Shown here piece by piece: positions 44,730 to 53,847 of a stretch of 64,000 nucleotides of DNA (positions are counted from its first letter, which is position 1; each line of letters opens with the position of its first letter). The notes below the pieces were generated by a model. That model did not search any database, was not told the origin of the DNA, and saw only the letters and a program-made list of their open reading frames with translations. The stretch lies in contig NZ_CP042306.1 in NCBI RefSeq assembly GCF_007859635.1, forward strand, positions 248,001 through 312,000, given 5' to 3'. The DNA is from Sphingomonas panacisoli (GTDB taxonomy: Bacteria; Pseudomonadota; Alphaproteobacteria; Sphingomonadales; Sphingomonadaceae). The position numbers were made by a program, and so were the translations under genes.

Positions 44730-45284
44730 ATGATCTCCATCCTCTCGCTACTGCTTCAGACCGCAGCCGCCCCGGCCCCTGCACCCGCACCCGCGCCTGC
44801 TGCTGCCCCGGTCGCGCCCTGGACCGTCGTCGTGCGACCCAAGACCGATCCGGCGATGACGACCACCGTCGTCAGCGCCCCGGCCAGCGACGGCAGCGGA
44901 CGACTGGTGGTCAAATGCGATTCGGGCGCGCAGCAGGTCGTGTCGGTTCAATTCCTCAGCAAAACCGCGCTTGGCGGCCCGCCCGACCGGCCGGTGACGC
45001 TGACGATTGACGGCGGCACGCCGATGGGCGCCAATTGGGAGTTCGTCGAAAAGGGCGCGTTCATTCGCGACGACATGGCGGTGACGACGATCACCGCCGC
45101 GCTGGCGACGAGCAAGGCGATCAAGCTGGCCACGACGACGGCGGCGGGTGTCGCGGTCAACGCGACCTTCGCCGGCCCGCCCTCGGCCGCGCCGATCACG
45201 AAGGTGCTCGCGGCATGCGGCTACACGCTCGGCACGCCGCCGGTCCGCGCGCCGCAGCCCGCCCCGACGCCCGCCGCGAAGTGA
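44730..45284 (+). CDS. Ala/Pro-rich secreted protein of unknown function, 184 aa
   Basis: A short hydrophobic start (ISILSLLLQTAAA) runs into an Ala/Pro linker, then about 140 residues with beta-type pattern (LVVKCDSGAQQVVSVQFLSKTALGG, MGANWEFVEKGAFIRDD). One cysteine lies in KCDSG and another in LAACGY near the end, so a disulfide is possible. I recognise no domain. Its stop overlaps the GTG of the epimerase gene (GTGA), so it is co-translated in the propionate cluster; no link to that pathway can be argued from sequence. Confidence 0.68.
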   Translation: MISILSLLLQTAAAPAPAPAPAPAAAPVAPWTVVVRPKTDPAMTTTVVSAPASDGSGRLVVKCDSGAQQVVSVQFLSKTALGGPPDRPVTLTIDGGTPMGANWEFVEKGAFIRDDMAVTTITAALATSKAIKLATTTAAGVAVNATFAGPPSAAPITKVLAACGYTLGTPPVRAPQPAPTPAAK

Positions 45285-45700
45285 AGCTCGGCCGGCTCAA
45301 CCATGTCGGGGTGGCGACGCCATCGATCGCCGACGCCATCCCCTATTGGCGCGACATGATGGGCGCGACCGCGATCGGCGAGCCGTTCGATCTGCCCGCG
45401 CAGGGGGTGAAGGTGTGCTTCATCGACACGCCCAACACGCAGATCGAGTTGATCGAGCCGTACGATGCAAGCTCGCCGATCGCTGCGTTCATCGCGAAGA
45501 ACCCGGCAGGCGGGCAGCATCATGTTTGTTACGAGGTGCCCGACATTTACGAAGCGAAGGCATGGTTCGAGGCGAAGGGCGCGAAGGTGCTCGGCGAACC
45601 GCGGATCGGGGCGCACGGCACGCCGATCTTCTTCGTCCACCCGCGCGACATGGGCGGTGTGCTGACCGAGTTCATGGAGACGCCGAAGGGCGACCACTGA
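45281..45700 (+). CDS. mce: Methylmalonyl-CoA epimerase
   Basis: 139 residues, a single glyoxalase-fold domain of the usual size. It converts (S)- to (R)-methylmalonyl-CoA, the substrate of the mutase. The metal ligands of the family are visible as LNHVGVAT (His), IELIEP (Glu), GGQHHVCYEVPD (His) and GVLTEFME (Glu). The start is GTG (position 45281), overlapping the upstream stop. The enoyl-CoA hydratase follows after 10 bases. Confidence 0.93.
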   Translation: MKLGRLNHVGVATPSIADAIPYWRDMMGATAIGEPFDLPAQGVKVCFIDTPNTQIELIEPYDASSPIAAFIAKNPAGGQHHVCYEVPDIYEAKAWFEAKGAKVLGEPRIGAHGTPIFFVHPRDMGGVLTEFMETPKGDH

Positions 45701-45710
45701 GGGGGATCGA

Positions 45711-46493
45711 ATGGCGTACGAGCATATCCTGACCGAGCGTCGCGGCGACGTGCTGGTCGTCACGCTCAACCGGCCCGATCGGCTGAACGCCGCACCGCCG
45801 GCGATGTTCGTCGAATTGCGCGCGGCGATCGCCGATCTCGGCGGTGCGCGTGCGGTGCTGGTAACGGGGGCGGGCCGGGCATTCTGTTCGGGCGCCGACG
45901 TCGGCGGCGGCGCGCTGGGGAGCGACGATCCCGGCAACGCGACCTACGCCGCGCTCACGCAGAGCTATAACCCGACGATGGCGGCGCTGGCGGATCTCGG
46001 CGTGCCGGTGGTCAGCGCCGTGCGCGGGCCGGCGGCCGGGATCGGGTGCAGCCTGGCGCTGGGTGCCGACTTCTGCGTCGCGAGCGAGGCCGCCTATTTC
46101 CTTCAGGCGTTCGTCAATATCGGGCTGGTCCCCGACGGCGGCGCCAGCTGGATGCTGCCCCGCCTGATCGGCAAGGCGCGCGCGACCGAGATGATGATGC
46201 TGGGCGAGCGCGTGCCGGCGACGAAGGCGCTGGAGTGGGGCATGATCCATCGCGTGGTGGCGGACGAGGCGCTCGATGCCGAAGCGTTCGCGCTGGCGGA
46301 GCGACTGGCGGCGGGGCCGACCGTCGCGCTGGGGCTGATGAAGCGCGGGCTCAACCATGCGTTCGAGGCCGGCTATGCGTCGGCGATGGAGCGCGAGGCC
46401 GAGAACCAGCGCGCCGCGCGCGGTACATCGGACTCGATGGAGGGCGGCATGGCGTTCCTCCAGAAGCGTAAGGCGGCGTTTAAGGGGGCATAG
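45711..46493 (+). CDS. Enoyl-CoA hydratase/isomerase family protein
   Basis: 260 residues, a single crotonase domain. The fold is read from VLVVTLNRPDRLNA, the oxyanion region GAGRAFCSGADVGGGALG, and VSAVRGPAAGIGCSLALGADFCVASEAAYFLQAFVNIGLVPDGGASWMLPRLIG. The PDGG stretch fits hydratases that lack one of the classical glutamates (the second position reads D), like PaaG-type enzymes, so the exact reaction is open. Located between mce and the mutase, so it probably helps feed branched or odd-chain acyl-CoA towards propionyl-CoA. Confidence 0.9.
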   Translation: MAYEHILTERRGDVLVVTLNRPDRLNAAPPAMFVELRAAIADLGGARAVLVTGAGRAFCSGADVGGGALGSDDPGNATYAALTQSYNPTMAALADLGVPVVSAVRGPAAGIGCSLALGADFCVASEAAYFLQAFVNIGLVPDGGASWMLPRLIGKARATEMMMLGERVPATKALEWGMIHRVVADEALDAEAFALAERLAAGPTVALGLMKRGLNHAFEAGYASAMEREAENQRAARGTSDSMEGGMAFLQKRKAAFKGA

Positions 46494-46528
46494 TGGCGTT
46501 TGCGTGCGGCCGGGCGTAAGGCACTGCG

Positions 46529-48667
46529 ATGACTGACAAGCCGACTTTGGACGACTGGCAAACGCTCGCTGCGAAGGAAGTGAAGGGCGCTGACCTGACG
46601 TGGCGGACGCCCGAGGGGATCGACGTCAAGCCGCTCTACACAGCTGCCGATGTCACGACCGATCCCGGCCTGCCGGGCTTCGCGCCGTTCACCCGCGGTG
46701 TGCGGGCATCGATGTACGCCGGGAGGCCGTGGACGATCCGCCAATATGCGGGCTTCTCGACCGCCGAAGCCTCCAACGCCTTCTATCGCCGCAACCTGGC
46801 GGCGGGGCAGAAAGGCCTCTCCGTCGCGTTCGACCTGGCGACCCACCGCGGTTACGACAGCGACCATCCGCGCGTGACTGGCGACGTCGGCAAGGCGGGG
46901 GTCGCGATCGACACGATCGACGACATGAAGATCCTGTTCGACGGTATCCCGCTCGATCAGATGTCGGTGTCGATGACGATGAACGGTGCGGTGATCCCGA
47001 TCCTCGCCTTCTTCATCGTCGCGGGCGAGGAACAGGGCGTGCCGATGGCGCAGCTCGACGGGACCATCCAGAACGACATCCTCAAGGAGTTCATGGTCCG
47101 CAACACGTATATCTATCCGCCCGAACCGAGCATGCGGATCATCTCGGACATCTTCGCCTTCACCAGCGCCAACATGCCGAAGTTCAACTCGATCTCGATC
47201 AGCGGCTATCACATGCAGGAAGCGGGGGCGACGCAGCTCCAGGAGCTCGCCTTCACCATCGCCGACGGCATGGAATATGTGAAATACGGCGTCGCCTCCG
47301 GGCTCGACATCGACAAGTTCGCCGGGCGACTCTCCTTCTTCTTCGCGATCGGCATGAACTTCTTCATGGAAGTCGCGAAGCTGCGCGCGGCGCGCGTGCT
47401 GTGGCATCGCGTGATGACGCAGCTCGGCGCGCAGGACGAGCGCAGCAAGATGCTGCGCACGCATTGCCAGACGTCGGGCGTCAGCCTCACCGAGCAAGAC
47501 CCGTACAACAACGTCATGCGTACGACGATCGAGGCGATGGCGGCGATGCTGGGAGGTACGCAGAGCCTTCACACCAACGCGCTCGACGAAGCCATCGCGC
47601 TGCCGACCGATTTCTCCGCCCGGATCGCGCGCAACACGCAGATCGTCATCCAGGAAGAGACCGGGATGACCAAGGTCGTCGATCCCCTGGGCGGTTCCTA
47701 TTATGTCGAGAGCCTGACCGAGCAACTGGTCGACGGCGCGTGGGAGATCATCGAGCGGGTCGAGCGCGAGGGCGGCATGGCGAAAGCGGTCGCGGCGGGC
47801 TGGCCCAAGGCGATGATCGAGGAAGCGTCCGCCGCGCGCGCCGCGCGGGTCGATCGCGGCGAGGACGTGATCGTCGGCGTCAACAAATACCGCAAGGCCG
47901 ACGAGGACCCGATCGACATCCTCGACGTTGACAACCACGCCGTTCGAGAAGCGCAGATCGCGCGCATCCGCAAGGTCAAGGTGGGCCGTGACGAGGCGGC
48001 GTGCCAGGCGGCGCTGGAGGCATTGAAAGCCGGCGCGGCGGGCAAGGCGAACCTGTTGGAGCTCGCGGTCGACTGCGCCCGTCAGCGCGCCACGCTCGGC
48101 GAAATCTCGTCGGCGATGGAGGCAGGCTTCGGCCGCTACGCGACGGTGCCGACTCCGGTGAAAGGCATCTACGGCGGCGCGTACGAGAACGACGCGCGCT
48201 GGGACAATCTCGTCGCCGGCGTCGCTGCGACCGAGCGCCGGCTGGGCCGCAAGCCGCGCATGCTCGTCGCCAAGATGGGCCAGGACGGCCATGATCGCGG
48301 CGCCAATCTGGTGAGCAGCATGTTCGGCGATCTTGGCTTCGAGGTGGTCCCGGGCCCGCTGTTCCAGACGCCACGGGAAGCCGCCGTCCTCGCGCTCGAA
48401 AGCGACGTCGACGTGGTCGGCGCGTCCAGCCTTGCCGCCGGGCACAAGACGCTGATTCCCGAACTGATCGGCCATCTGCGCGACGCCGGCCGCGCCGACA
48501 TCAAGGTCATCGCCGGCGGTGTGATCCCGGCGCAGGATTACGACTTCCTGCACGACGCCGGGGTCCAGGCGATTTTCGGCCCTGGCACCAACCTGATCAA
48601 GGCAGCGGAAGACGTATTGCGGCTGCTCGGTCACAACATGCCGCCCGAAAGCGAGGCGGCGGAATAA
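46529..48667 (+). CDS. scpA: Methylmalonyl-CoA mutase, adenosylcobalamin-dependent
   Basis: 712 residues, single-chain form with both domains. The N-terminal TIM barrel binds the substrate: [59 protein letters not shown]. The C-terminal cobalamin domain has [25 protein letters not shown], including the D-x-H-x2-G lower ligand histidine, then [14 protein letters not shown] and [19 protein letters not shown]. It rearranges (R)-methylmalonyl-CoA to succinyl-CoA. The cofactor-loading adenosyltransferase is at 12.1 kb. No MeaB-type chaperone gene is adjacent. Confidence 0.97.
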   Translation: MTDKPTLDDWQTLAAKEVKGADLTWRTPEGIDVKPLYTAADVTTDPGLPGFAPFTRGVRASMYAGRPWTIRQYAGFSTAEASNAFYRRNLAAGQKGLSVAFDLATHRGYDSDHPRVTGDVGKAGVAIDTIDDMKILFDGIPLDQMSVSMTMNGAVIPILAFFIVAGEEQGVPMAQLDGTIQNDILKEFMVRNTYIYPPEPSMRIISDIFAFTSANMPKFNSISISGYHMQEAGATQLQELAFTIADGMEYVKYGVASGLDIDKFAGRLSFFFAIGMNFFMEVAKLRAARVLWHRVMTQLGAQDERSKMLRTHCQTSGVSLTEQDPYNNVMRTTIEAMAAMLGGTQSLHTNALDEAIALPTDFSARIARNTQIVIQEETGMTKVVDPLGGSYYVESLTEQLVDGAWEIIERVEREGGMAKAVAAGWPKAMIEEASAARAARVDRGEDVIVGVNKYRKADEDPIDILDVDNHAVREAQIARIRKVKVGRDEAACQAALEALKAGAAGKANLLELAVDCARQRATLGEISSAMEAGFGRYATVPTPVKGIYGGAYENDARWDNLVAGVAATERRLGRKPRMLVAKMGQDGHDRGANLVSSMFGDLGFEVVPGPLFQTPREAAVLALESDVDVVGASSLAAGHKTLIPELIGHLRDAGRADIKVIAGGVIPAQDYDFLHDAGVQAIFGPGTNLIKAAEDVLRLLGHNMPPESEAAE

Positions 48668-48668
48668 C

Positions 48669-48902
48669 ATGCCGACGGTGCTCAGGATCGGCGCATTCCG
48701 ACTCTATTTCTACAGCCACGAACCCAACGAACCGCCGCATATTCACGTCGATCGCGGTGAGGCGACGATCAAGGTCTGGCTCGACGGCATCGAAGTCGCA
48801 AAGAGCCGCGGCTTTCGCGCGCATGAGATTGGTGGCATCGTCGCCGTGGTCGAAGCACATCGCGAACAACTGCTGGAGGCATGGTATGAATATTTCGGCT
48901 AA
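48669..48902 (+). CDS. DUF4160 family protein
   Basis: 77 residues, beginning two bases after the mutase stop. It matches DUF4160: VLRIGAFRLYFYSHEPNEPPHIHVDRGEATIKVWLDG, with the conserved H-PPHIHV stretch. The family often stands directly before DUF2442, and the pair has been proposed as toxin-antitoxin-like, without firm biochemistry. The downstream DUF2442 gene overlaps it by 17 bases. The two conserved histidines near residue 30 might bind metal, by inference. Confidence 0.83.
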   Translation: MPTVLRIGAFRLYFYSHEPNEPPHIHVDRGEATIKVWLDGIEVAKSRGFRAHEIGGIVAVVEAHREQLLEAWYEYFG

Positions 48903-49149
48903 GGTGACCGATGAGCGCGTGCTCGACGTCCGTTTCGACGATGCCAGCCTAATCGTCGATTTGATGGACGGCCGCACGATCTCGGTGCCGTTGACGTGGT
49001 ATCCGCGCCTGTCGAAGGCGACGTCTGCGCAACGTGCCAAGTGGGAGAAAGCAGGCGCAGGCTACGGTATCCATTGGCCGGAAATCGACGAGGATTTGAG
49101 CACCGAGGGCTTGCTGCGTGGCGCGCCAGCCCCGGCGAAAGCAGCTTAA
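48886..49149 (+). CDS. DUF2442 family protein
   Basis: 87 residues from an ATG inside the preceding gene (17-base overlap). The DUF2442 pattern is seen in [67 protein letters not shown]. The family is compact, with a possible DNA-binding or partner-binding role when paired with DUF4160. It ends four bases before the best start of bioB. Confidence 0.83.
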   Translation: MNISAKVTDERVLDVRFDDASLIVDLMDGRTISVPLTWYPRLSKATSAQRAKWEKAGAGYGIHWPEIDEDLSTEGLLRGAPAPAKAA

Positions 49150-49153
49150 GTAC

Positions 49154-50140
49154 GTGACTCGCAACGACTGGACGCGCGACGACATCGCGAAACTCTTCGA
49201 CCTGCCTTTCACCGAACTCGTGTTCCGCGCGGCCGAGGTGCATCGCCAGCATCACGCGGCGAACGAGGTTCAGCTGTCGACCCTCCTGTCGATCAAGACC
49301 GGCGGCTGTCCCGAGGATTGCGGCTATTGCTCGCAATCGTCGCACCATGAGACGGGCCTAAAGGCGACCAAATTGATGGACGTCCGCGCGGTGCTGCAGG
49401 CGGCGGCGCAGGCGCGCGACAACGGCTCGACGCGCTTTTGCATGGGGGCGGCGTGGCGCAATCCCAAGGATAAGGACATCCCCGCGCTGGCGGAGATGGT
49501 ACGCGGCGTGCGCCAGATGGGGATGGAAACCTGCATGACGCTCGGCATGCTGACGCCGGGCCAGGCGGCGGCGCTGGGCGAGGCTGGGCTCGATTACTAC
49601 AACCATAATATCGACACCTCGCCGGAGAATTACGCCAACGTCATTTCGACGCGGTCGTTCGATGAGCGGATCGAGACGCTGGAGAATGTCCGCGACGCCG
49701 GGATCAACGTGTGCTGCGGCGGGATCGTAGGTATGGGCGAGACGCGGAGCGACCGTGTCGGGTTCATCCACGCGCTGGCCAGCCTGCCGGTGCATCCGGA
49801 GAGCGTGCCGATCAACGCCTTGGTGCCGGTCAAGGGGACGGTGCTGGGCGACATGCTCGCCGACACGCCGCTTGCGAAAATTGACGATATCGAGTTCGTC
49901 CGCACGGTCGCGGTCGCGCGGATCACGATGCCGGGGAGCATGGTGCGACTGAGCGCGGGCCGCGAAAGCATGAGCGACGCGACGCAGGCATTGTGCTTCC
50001 TGGCAGGCGCGAATTCGATCTTCACCGGCGACAAGCTGCTGACCGCGGGCAATGCCGGCGAGGACAAGGACGCTGCTTTGTTCGCGAAGCTCGGGCTGGC
50101 ACCGATGGCGGCGGAGCAGCGCGTTGTGGAGGCGGTGTGA
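49154..50140 (+). CDS. bioB: Biotin synthase
   Basis: 328 residues from the GTG at 49154, which starts [19 protein letters not shown] like other BioB proteins. An earlier GTG (49118) would overlap the DUF2442 gene and gives no match. BioB is a radical-SAM enzyme inserting sulfur into dethiobiotin. The radical-SAM cluster is [16 protein letters not shown], and further motifs are [31 protein letters not shown] and the C-terminal [17 protein letters not shown]. It lies in the propionate cluster, just before the biotin-carrying pccA; bioA, bioD and bioF are not in the window. Confidence 0.96.
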   Translation: MTRNDWTRDDIAKLFDLPFTELVFRAAEVHRQHHAANEVQLSTLLSIKTGGCPEDCGYCSQSSHHETGLKATKLMDVRAVLQAAAQARDNGSTRFCMGAAWRNPKDKDIPALAEMVRGVRQMGMETCMTLGMLTPGQAAALGEAGLDYYNHNIDTSPENYANVISTRSFDERIETLENVRDAGINVCCGGIVGMGETRSDRVGFIHALASLPVHPESVPINALVPVKGTVLGDMLADTPLAKIDDIEFVRTVAVARITMPGSMVRLSAGRESMSDATQALCFLAGANSIFTGDKLLTAGNAGEDKDAALFAKLGLAPMAAEQRVVEAV

Positions 50141-50385
50141 GCGAAAAGCCCGTCTTCCGCGGTCCCTCAATCGTCGAATGTTCGATCGCGTGTGCGGTTC
50201 TGGCGGTAATCGCGTTCGCCGTCGTGCGAGGATCGGCCATTTGTCCTGTCAATGAGCCGCCACGTACGGAATGTGTTGCTGTGGCGAACGATATCGCGCT
50301 TCGCAGCGCCACGACCGTCACCATAATTTTCGCGCTGATCCTGCTTCTCGGGACGCTCCTGAGATCTTTCGTAAAGAGACGTTGA
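50137..50385 (+). CDS. Small two-span membrane protein, unknown function
   Basis: 82 residues with two hydrophobic segments ([19 protein letters not shown] and [18 protein letters not shown]) and a cysteine-containing loop ([15 protein letters not shown]) that probably faces the periplasm. It is translationally packed: GTG overlaps the bioB stop by four bases, and its own TGA overlaps the pccA ATG by one base (TGATG). No family is recognised. The position between the biotin enzyme and its target carboxylase could be chance or could mark a membrane accessory. Confidence 0.72.
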   Translation: MSEKPVFRGPSIVECSIACAVLAVIAFAVVRGSAICPVNEPPRTECVAVANDIALRSATTVTIIFALILLLGTLLRSFVKRR

Positions 50386-52397
50386 TGTTCAAGAAAATCC
50401 TGGTCGCCAATCGCGGCGAGATTGCGTGCCGCGTGATGCGCACCGCCAAGAAGATGGGACTTGCGACGGTCGCGGTCTATTCCGACGCCGACGCGCGCAG
50501 CCCGCACGTGCTGATGGCCGACGAAGCGGTGCGGCTCGGGCCGCCGCCGGCGGGTGAGAGCTACCTGCTCGCCGAACTGATCCTCGACGCGGCCAAGATC
50601 ACCGGGGCTGACTGCATCCATCCGGGCTACGGTTTTCTGTCGGAGCGCGAGAGTTTCGCGCGCGCATGTGCCGACGCCGGGATCGCGTTCGTCGGCCCGC
50701 CGCCCAACGCCATCGCCGCGATGGGCGACAAGATCGAATCGAAAAAGCTGGCCAAGGCCGCGGGCGTCAACGTCGTCCCCGGCTTCCTGGGCGAGATCGC
50801 CGACACCGACGAAGCGGTCAGGATCGCCGGCGACATCGGCTATCCGGTGATGATGAAGGCCAGTGCCGGCGGCGGCGGCAAGGGCATGCGGCTGGCCTAT
50901 AGCGAGCAGGACGTCCGCGAAGGGTTCGAGGCGACCAAGCGCGAGGGCCTCGCGTCGTTCGGCGACGATCGCGTGTTCATCGAGAAGTTCATCGAAAGCC
51001 CGCGCCACATCGAAATCCAGGTGATGGGCGACCAGCACGGCAACATCCTCTACCTCGGCGAGCGCGAATGCTCGGTGCAGCGCCGCCACCAGAAGGTCGT
51101 CGAGGAAGCGCCGTCGCCGTTCGTCACGCCGGCGATGCGCAAGGCGATGGGTGAGCAGGCCGTCGCGCTGGCCCGGGCGGTCGGATACTATTCCGCTGGC
51201 ACGGTCGAGCTGATCGTGTCGGGCGCGGACACCACCGGCCAGGGCTTCTACTTCCTCGAAATGAACACCCGGCTGCAGGTCGAGCATCCGGTGACCGAGG
51301 CGATCACCGGGCTCGATCTGGTCGAACTGATGATCCGCGTCGCGGCGGGCGAGAAATTGCCGCTGACGCAGGATCAGGTGCAGCTCGACGGCTGGGCGAT
51401 CGAGAACCGCGTCTATGCGGAGGACCCGTATCGCGGGTTCCTGCCCAGCATCGGTCGCCTCGTCCGCTACGACCCACCTGCGAGCGAGGACACACCCTAT
51501 GGCCAGGCGGCGACGGAGGCTTACGTCCGCGTCGATGACGGTGTCGCCGAGGGCGGCGAGGTGTCGATGTTCTACGACCCGATGATCGCCAAGCTGATCA
51601 CCTGGGCGCCGACCCGCGAGGCGGCAATCGATGAGCAGATCGCCGCGCTCGATGCCTTCGAGATCGACGGACCCGGCAACAATCTCGATTTCCTGTCGGC
51701 ACTCATGCAGCACCCACGCTTCCGCGACGGCGCGCTGACGACCGGATTCATCGCCGAAGAATATCCGGAAGGCTTCCACGGCGCACCGGCATCGTCCGAA
51801 TTGCTGAAGTCGCTCGCCGCGATCGCCGCCTTTGCCGCGACGGCGGAGGCAGACCGCGCGCGGCGAATCGACGGCCAGCTCGGCAAGCGCTTGCGCCCGC
51901 CCTCGGCCTGGACGGTGCGGATCGACGGGGTGGATCACGACGTGTCGATTTCGACCGACGGCGTGACGGTCGATGGCGCGGCGCACGCGATTGCGCTTGA
52001 GTACACTCCGGGCGACCGAGTCGTGAACGCCGAACTGGCCGATAGCGACCTGACCGTTCGCATCGCCCGCACGCGCACCGGCTTCAAGCTGACCGCGCGC
52101 GGTGCCAGCCATGTCGCGCGGGTATTGCCGACTGGTGTCGCCGCGTTCGCGCATCACTTGATCGAGAAGGTCCCGCCCGATCTTTCCAAGTTCCTCATCG
52201 CGCCGATGCCGGGCTTGCTCGTGCGGCTCGACGTCGGCGTCGGCGACGAAGTCCAGCCGGGCCAGCCGCTCGCGGTGGTCGAGGCGATGAAGATGGAGAA
52301 CATCCTGCGCGCGGAGAAGGCCGCGACGGTCAAGTCGGTAGAGGCCAAGGCCGGCGACAGCCTGGCGGTCGATCAGGTCATCCTGGAACTCGAATGA
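50385..52397 (+). CDS. pccA: Propionyl-CoA carboxylase, biotin-containing (alpha) subunit
   Basis: 670 residues, the PccA length. Biotin carboxylase domain first: ILVANRGEIACRVMRTAKKMG, the ATP loop MKASAGGGGKGMR, EKFIESPRHIEIQVMGD, GTVELIVSG and the catalytic EMNTRLQVEHPVTEAITGLDLVE. A linker/BT domain follows from residue 450 to 590. The C-terminal BCCP domain has the biotinyl lysine in VVEAMKMEN. It fixes bicarbonate onto biotin with ATP, then PccB passes it to propionyl-CoA. Note the GDPD gene overlaps its stop by four bases. Confidence 0.96.
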   Translation: MFKKILVANRGEIACRVMRTAKKMGLATVAVYSDADARSPHVLMADEAVRLGPPPAGESYLLAELILDAAKITGADCIHPGYGFLSERESFARACADAGIAFVGPPPNAIAAMGDKIESKKLAKAAGVNVVPGFLGEIADTDEAVRIAGDIGYPVMMKASAGGGGKGMRLAYSEQDVREGFEATKREGLASFGDDRVFIEKFIESPRHIEIQVMGDQHGNILYLGERECSVQRRHQKVVEEAPSPFVTPAMRKAMGEQAVALARAVGYYSAGTVELIVSGADTTGQGFYFLEMNTRLQVEHPVTEAITGLDLVELMIRVAAGEKLPLTQDQVQLDGWAIENRVYAEDPYRGFLPSIGRLVRYDPPASEDTPYGQAATEAYVRVDDGVAEGGEVSMFYDPMIAKLITWAPTREAAIDEQIAALDAFEIDGPGNNLDFLSALMQHPRFRDGALTTGFIAEEYPEGFHGAPASSELLKSLAAIAAFAATAEADRARRIDGQLGKRLRPPSAWTVRIDGVDHDVSISTDGVTVDGAAHAIALEYTPGDRVVNAELADSDLTVRIARTRTGFKLTARGASHVARVLPTGVAAFAHHLIEKVPPDLSKFLIAPMPGLLVRLDVGVGDEVQPGQPLAVVEAMKMENILRAEKAATVKSVEAKAGDSLAVDQVILELE

Positions 52398-53467
52398 CCG
52401 CGTTGCGCGCCTTCGCGATCGCGGCGCTCGCCATCGCGCTGGCGTCGCCGGGCGTGGCAGGGCAGAGTACGCGCATGGCATCGCTCTCACCCCCCATCGT
52501 CATCGGTCACCGCGGCGCGAGCGGCGAAAGACCCGAGCACACGCTGGCGAGCTACGAACTCGCGATCGACGAGGGCGCCGATTTTATCGAACCCGATTTG
52601 GTGCTGACCAAGGACAATGTCTTCGTCGCGCGGCACGAGAACGACATTACCGGCACCACCGACGTCGCCGACCATCCCGAATTCGCTGGCCGCAAGACGA
52701 CCAAGACGATCGACGGCGTCGCGCATACCGGCTGGTTCACCGAGGATTTCACGCTCGCCGAACTGAAGACGCTGCGCGCGAAGGAACGCCTGCCGCAACT
52801 GCGTCCCGACAATGCGAAATATGACGGCCTCTACACGATCCCGACACTGGCCGAGGTGATCGCGCTGGCGAAGAAACGGTCGCAGGAATTGGGCCGCACG
52901 ATCGGCATCTATCCCGAAACCAAGCACCCGACCTATTTCGCGTCGATCGGCCTGCCGATGGAAAAGCATCTGGTCGCCGAGCTGAAGGCGGCGGGCTGGG
53001 ATTCGGCCGACGCGCCGGTGTTCATCCAGAGCTTCGAGGTGAACAACCTCAAGCTGCTCCATACGCTGACCAAGAATCGTCTGATCCAGCTGATGGACTC
53101 GAGCGGCGGCCCCGCCGACAATGCGACGCCGAGCTATGCGGCGATGATCACGCCCGAGGGCCTGAGGGCGGTCGCGGCCTATGCCTGGGGGATCGGGCCG
53201 AACAAGGACATGGTCGATACGGGTGAAGGCACGCCGACGACCTTGGTCGCCGATGCGCACAAGGCTGGCCTGCGCGTCCATGTCTGGACCTTCCGCGCCG
53301 AGAATTTCTTCCTCCCCGCCAGCCTCAAGCGCGGTGCCGATCCCAAGGGTCATGGCGACGTGGATACGGCGATCCGACGCCAGCTTGCGGCGGGGATTGA
53401 TGGATTTTTCACCGATTTTCCGCTAATTGGCGCGACCGCGCGCGAGGCTTTCCGCGCCGGCAAGTAG
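52394..53467 (+). CDS. Glycerophosphodiester phosphodiesterase (GlpQ-like), exported
   Basis: 357 residues. A signal peptide (FAIAALAIALASPGVAG) is followed by the GDPD TIM barrel: VIGHRGASGERPEHTLASYELAIDEGADFIEPDLVLTKDNVFVARHEND, in which the catalytic HRG and E-x-D and the second histidine are all present, then YPETKHPTYFAS and WTFRAENFFLP. This periplasmic type releases glycerol-3-phosphate from deacylated phospholipids. Overlaps pccA by four bases (ATGA) but has no evident metabolic link to it. Confidence 0.93.
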   Translation: MTALRAFAIAALAIALASPGVAGQSTRMASLSPPIVIGHRGASGERPEHTLASYELAIDEGADFIEPDLVLTKDNVFVARHENDITGTTDVADHPEFAGRKTTKTIDGVAHTGWFTEDFTLAELKTLRAKERLPQLRPDNAKYDGLYTIPTLAEVIALAKKRSQELGRTIGIYPETKHPTYFASIGLPMEKHLVAELKAAGWDSADAPVFIQSFEVNNLKLLHTLTKNRLIQLMDSSGGPADNATPSYAAMITPEGLRAVAAYAWGIGPNKDMVDTGEGTPTTLVADAHKAGLRVHVWTFRAENFFLPASLKRGADPKGHGDVDTAIRRQLAAGIDGFFTDFPLIGATAREAFRAGK

Positions 53468-53472
53468 ATCGG

Positions 53473-53763
53473 ATGTGTATGCGTAAGTTCGCCATCGTCA
53501 CCCTGTTGCCGCTGCTGAGCGGCGGGTGTCTCTCCACCGTGGGCAGCGTCGTGACCGCGCCGGTCCGGGTCGCGGGCAAGGCGGTGGACTGGACGACGAC
53601 CAGCCAGTCGGAGGCCGATCGCAACTACGGCAAGAAGATGCGCAAGGCCGAGGAACGCGAAGGCCGCGAGCGTCGCGCCTGGCAAAAGGCCTGCAACAAG
53701 GACCCCGCCAATTGCGGGCCGTATGACGGCTATCGCGCGGACGAGGCGCGGCGGAACCGCTAG
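53473..53763 (+). CDS. Small lipoprotein, unknown function
   Basis: 96 residues, or 94 if begun at the second ATG (53479). The N terminus ends in a lipobox (LLSGGC), so it is probably acylated. The rest is short and charged: TSQSEADRNYGKKMRKAEEREGRERRAWQKACNKDPANCGPYDGYRADEARR. The C-N-K-D-P-A-N-C pattern gives two cysteines in the mature part. Begins 5 bases after the GDPD stop, so it ends the long unit. Confidence 0.75.
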   Translation: MCMRKFAIVTLLPLLSGGCLSTVGSVVTAPVRVAGKAVDWTTTSQSEADRNYGKKMRKAEEREGRERRAWQKACNKDPANCGPYDGYRADEARRNR

Positions 53764-53764
53764 C

Positions 53765-53842
53765 CGTGTTCCTGCGAAAGCAGGAACCCAGAGCCAAGAA
53801 CGGTGTGCTTGCGGCTTAGGCTCCTGCTTTCGCAGGAGCACG
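53765..53842. repeat. Two-hairpin intergenic repeat, copy 7
   Basis: Almost the same as the copy at 21.8 kb: CGTGTTCCTGCGAAAGCAGG on the left and GGCTCCTGCTTTCGCAGGAG on the right. It fills the gap between the convergent lipoprotein and hydrolase genes and starts immediately after the lipoprotein stop. Confidence 0.82.
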
Positions 53843-53847
53843 AGGCC

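Noticed and set aside
46373..48670. Minus-strand open frame of 765 residues opposite the mutase
   Set aside because: Antisense shadow of methylmalonyl-CoA mutase; no motif, no start signal, and codon pattern belongs to the other strand.
50022..52490. Minus-strand open frame of 822 residues opposite pccA
   Set aside because: Antisense shadow of the carboxylase. Full motif set is on the plus strand.
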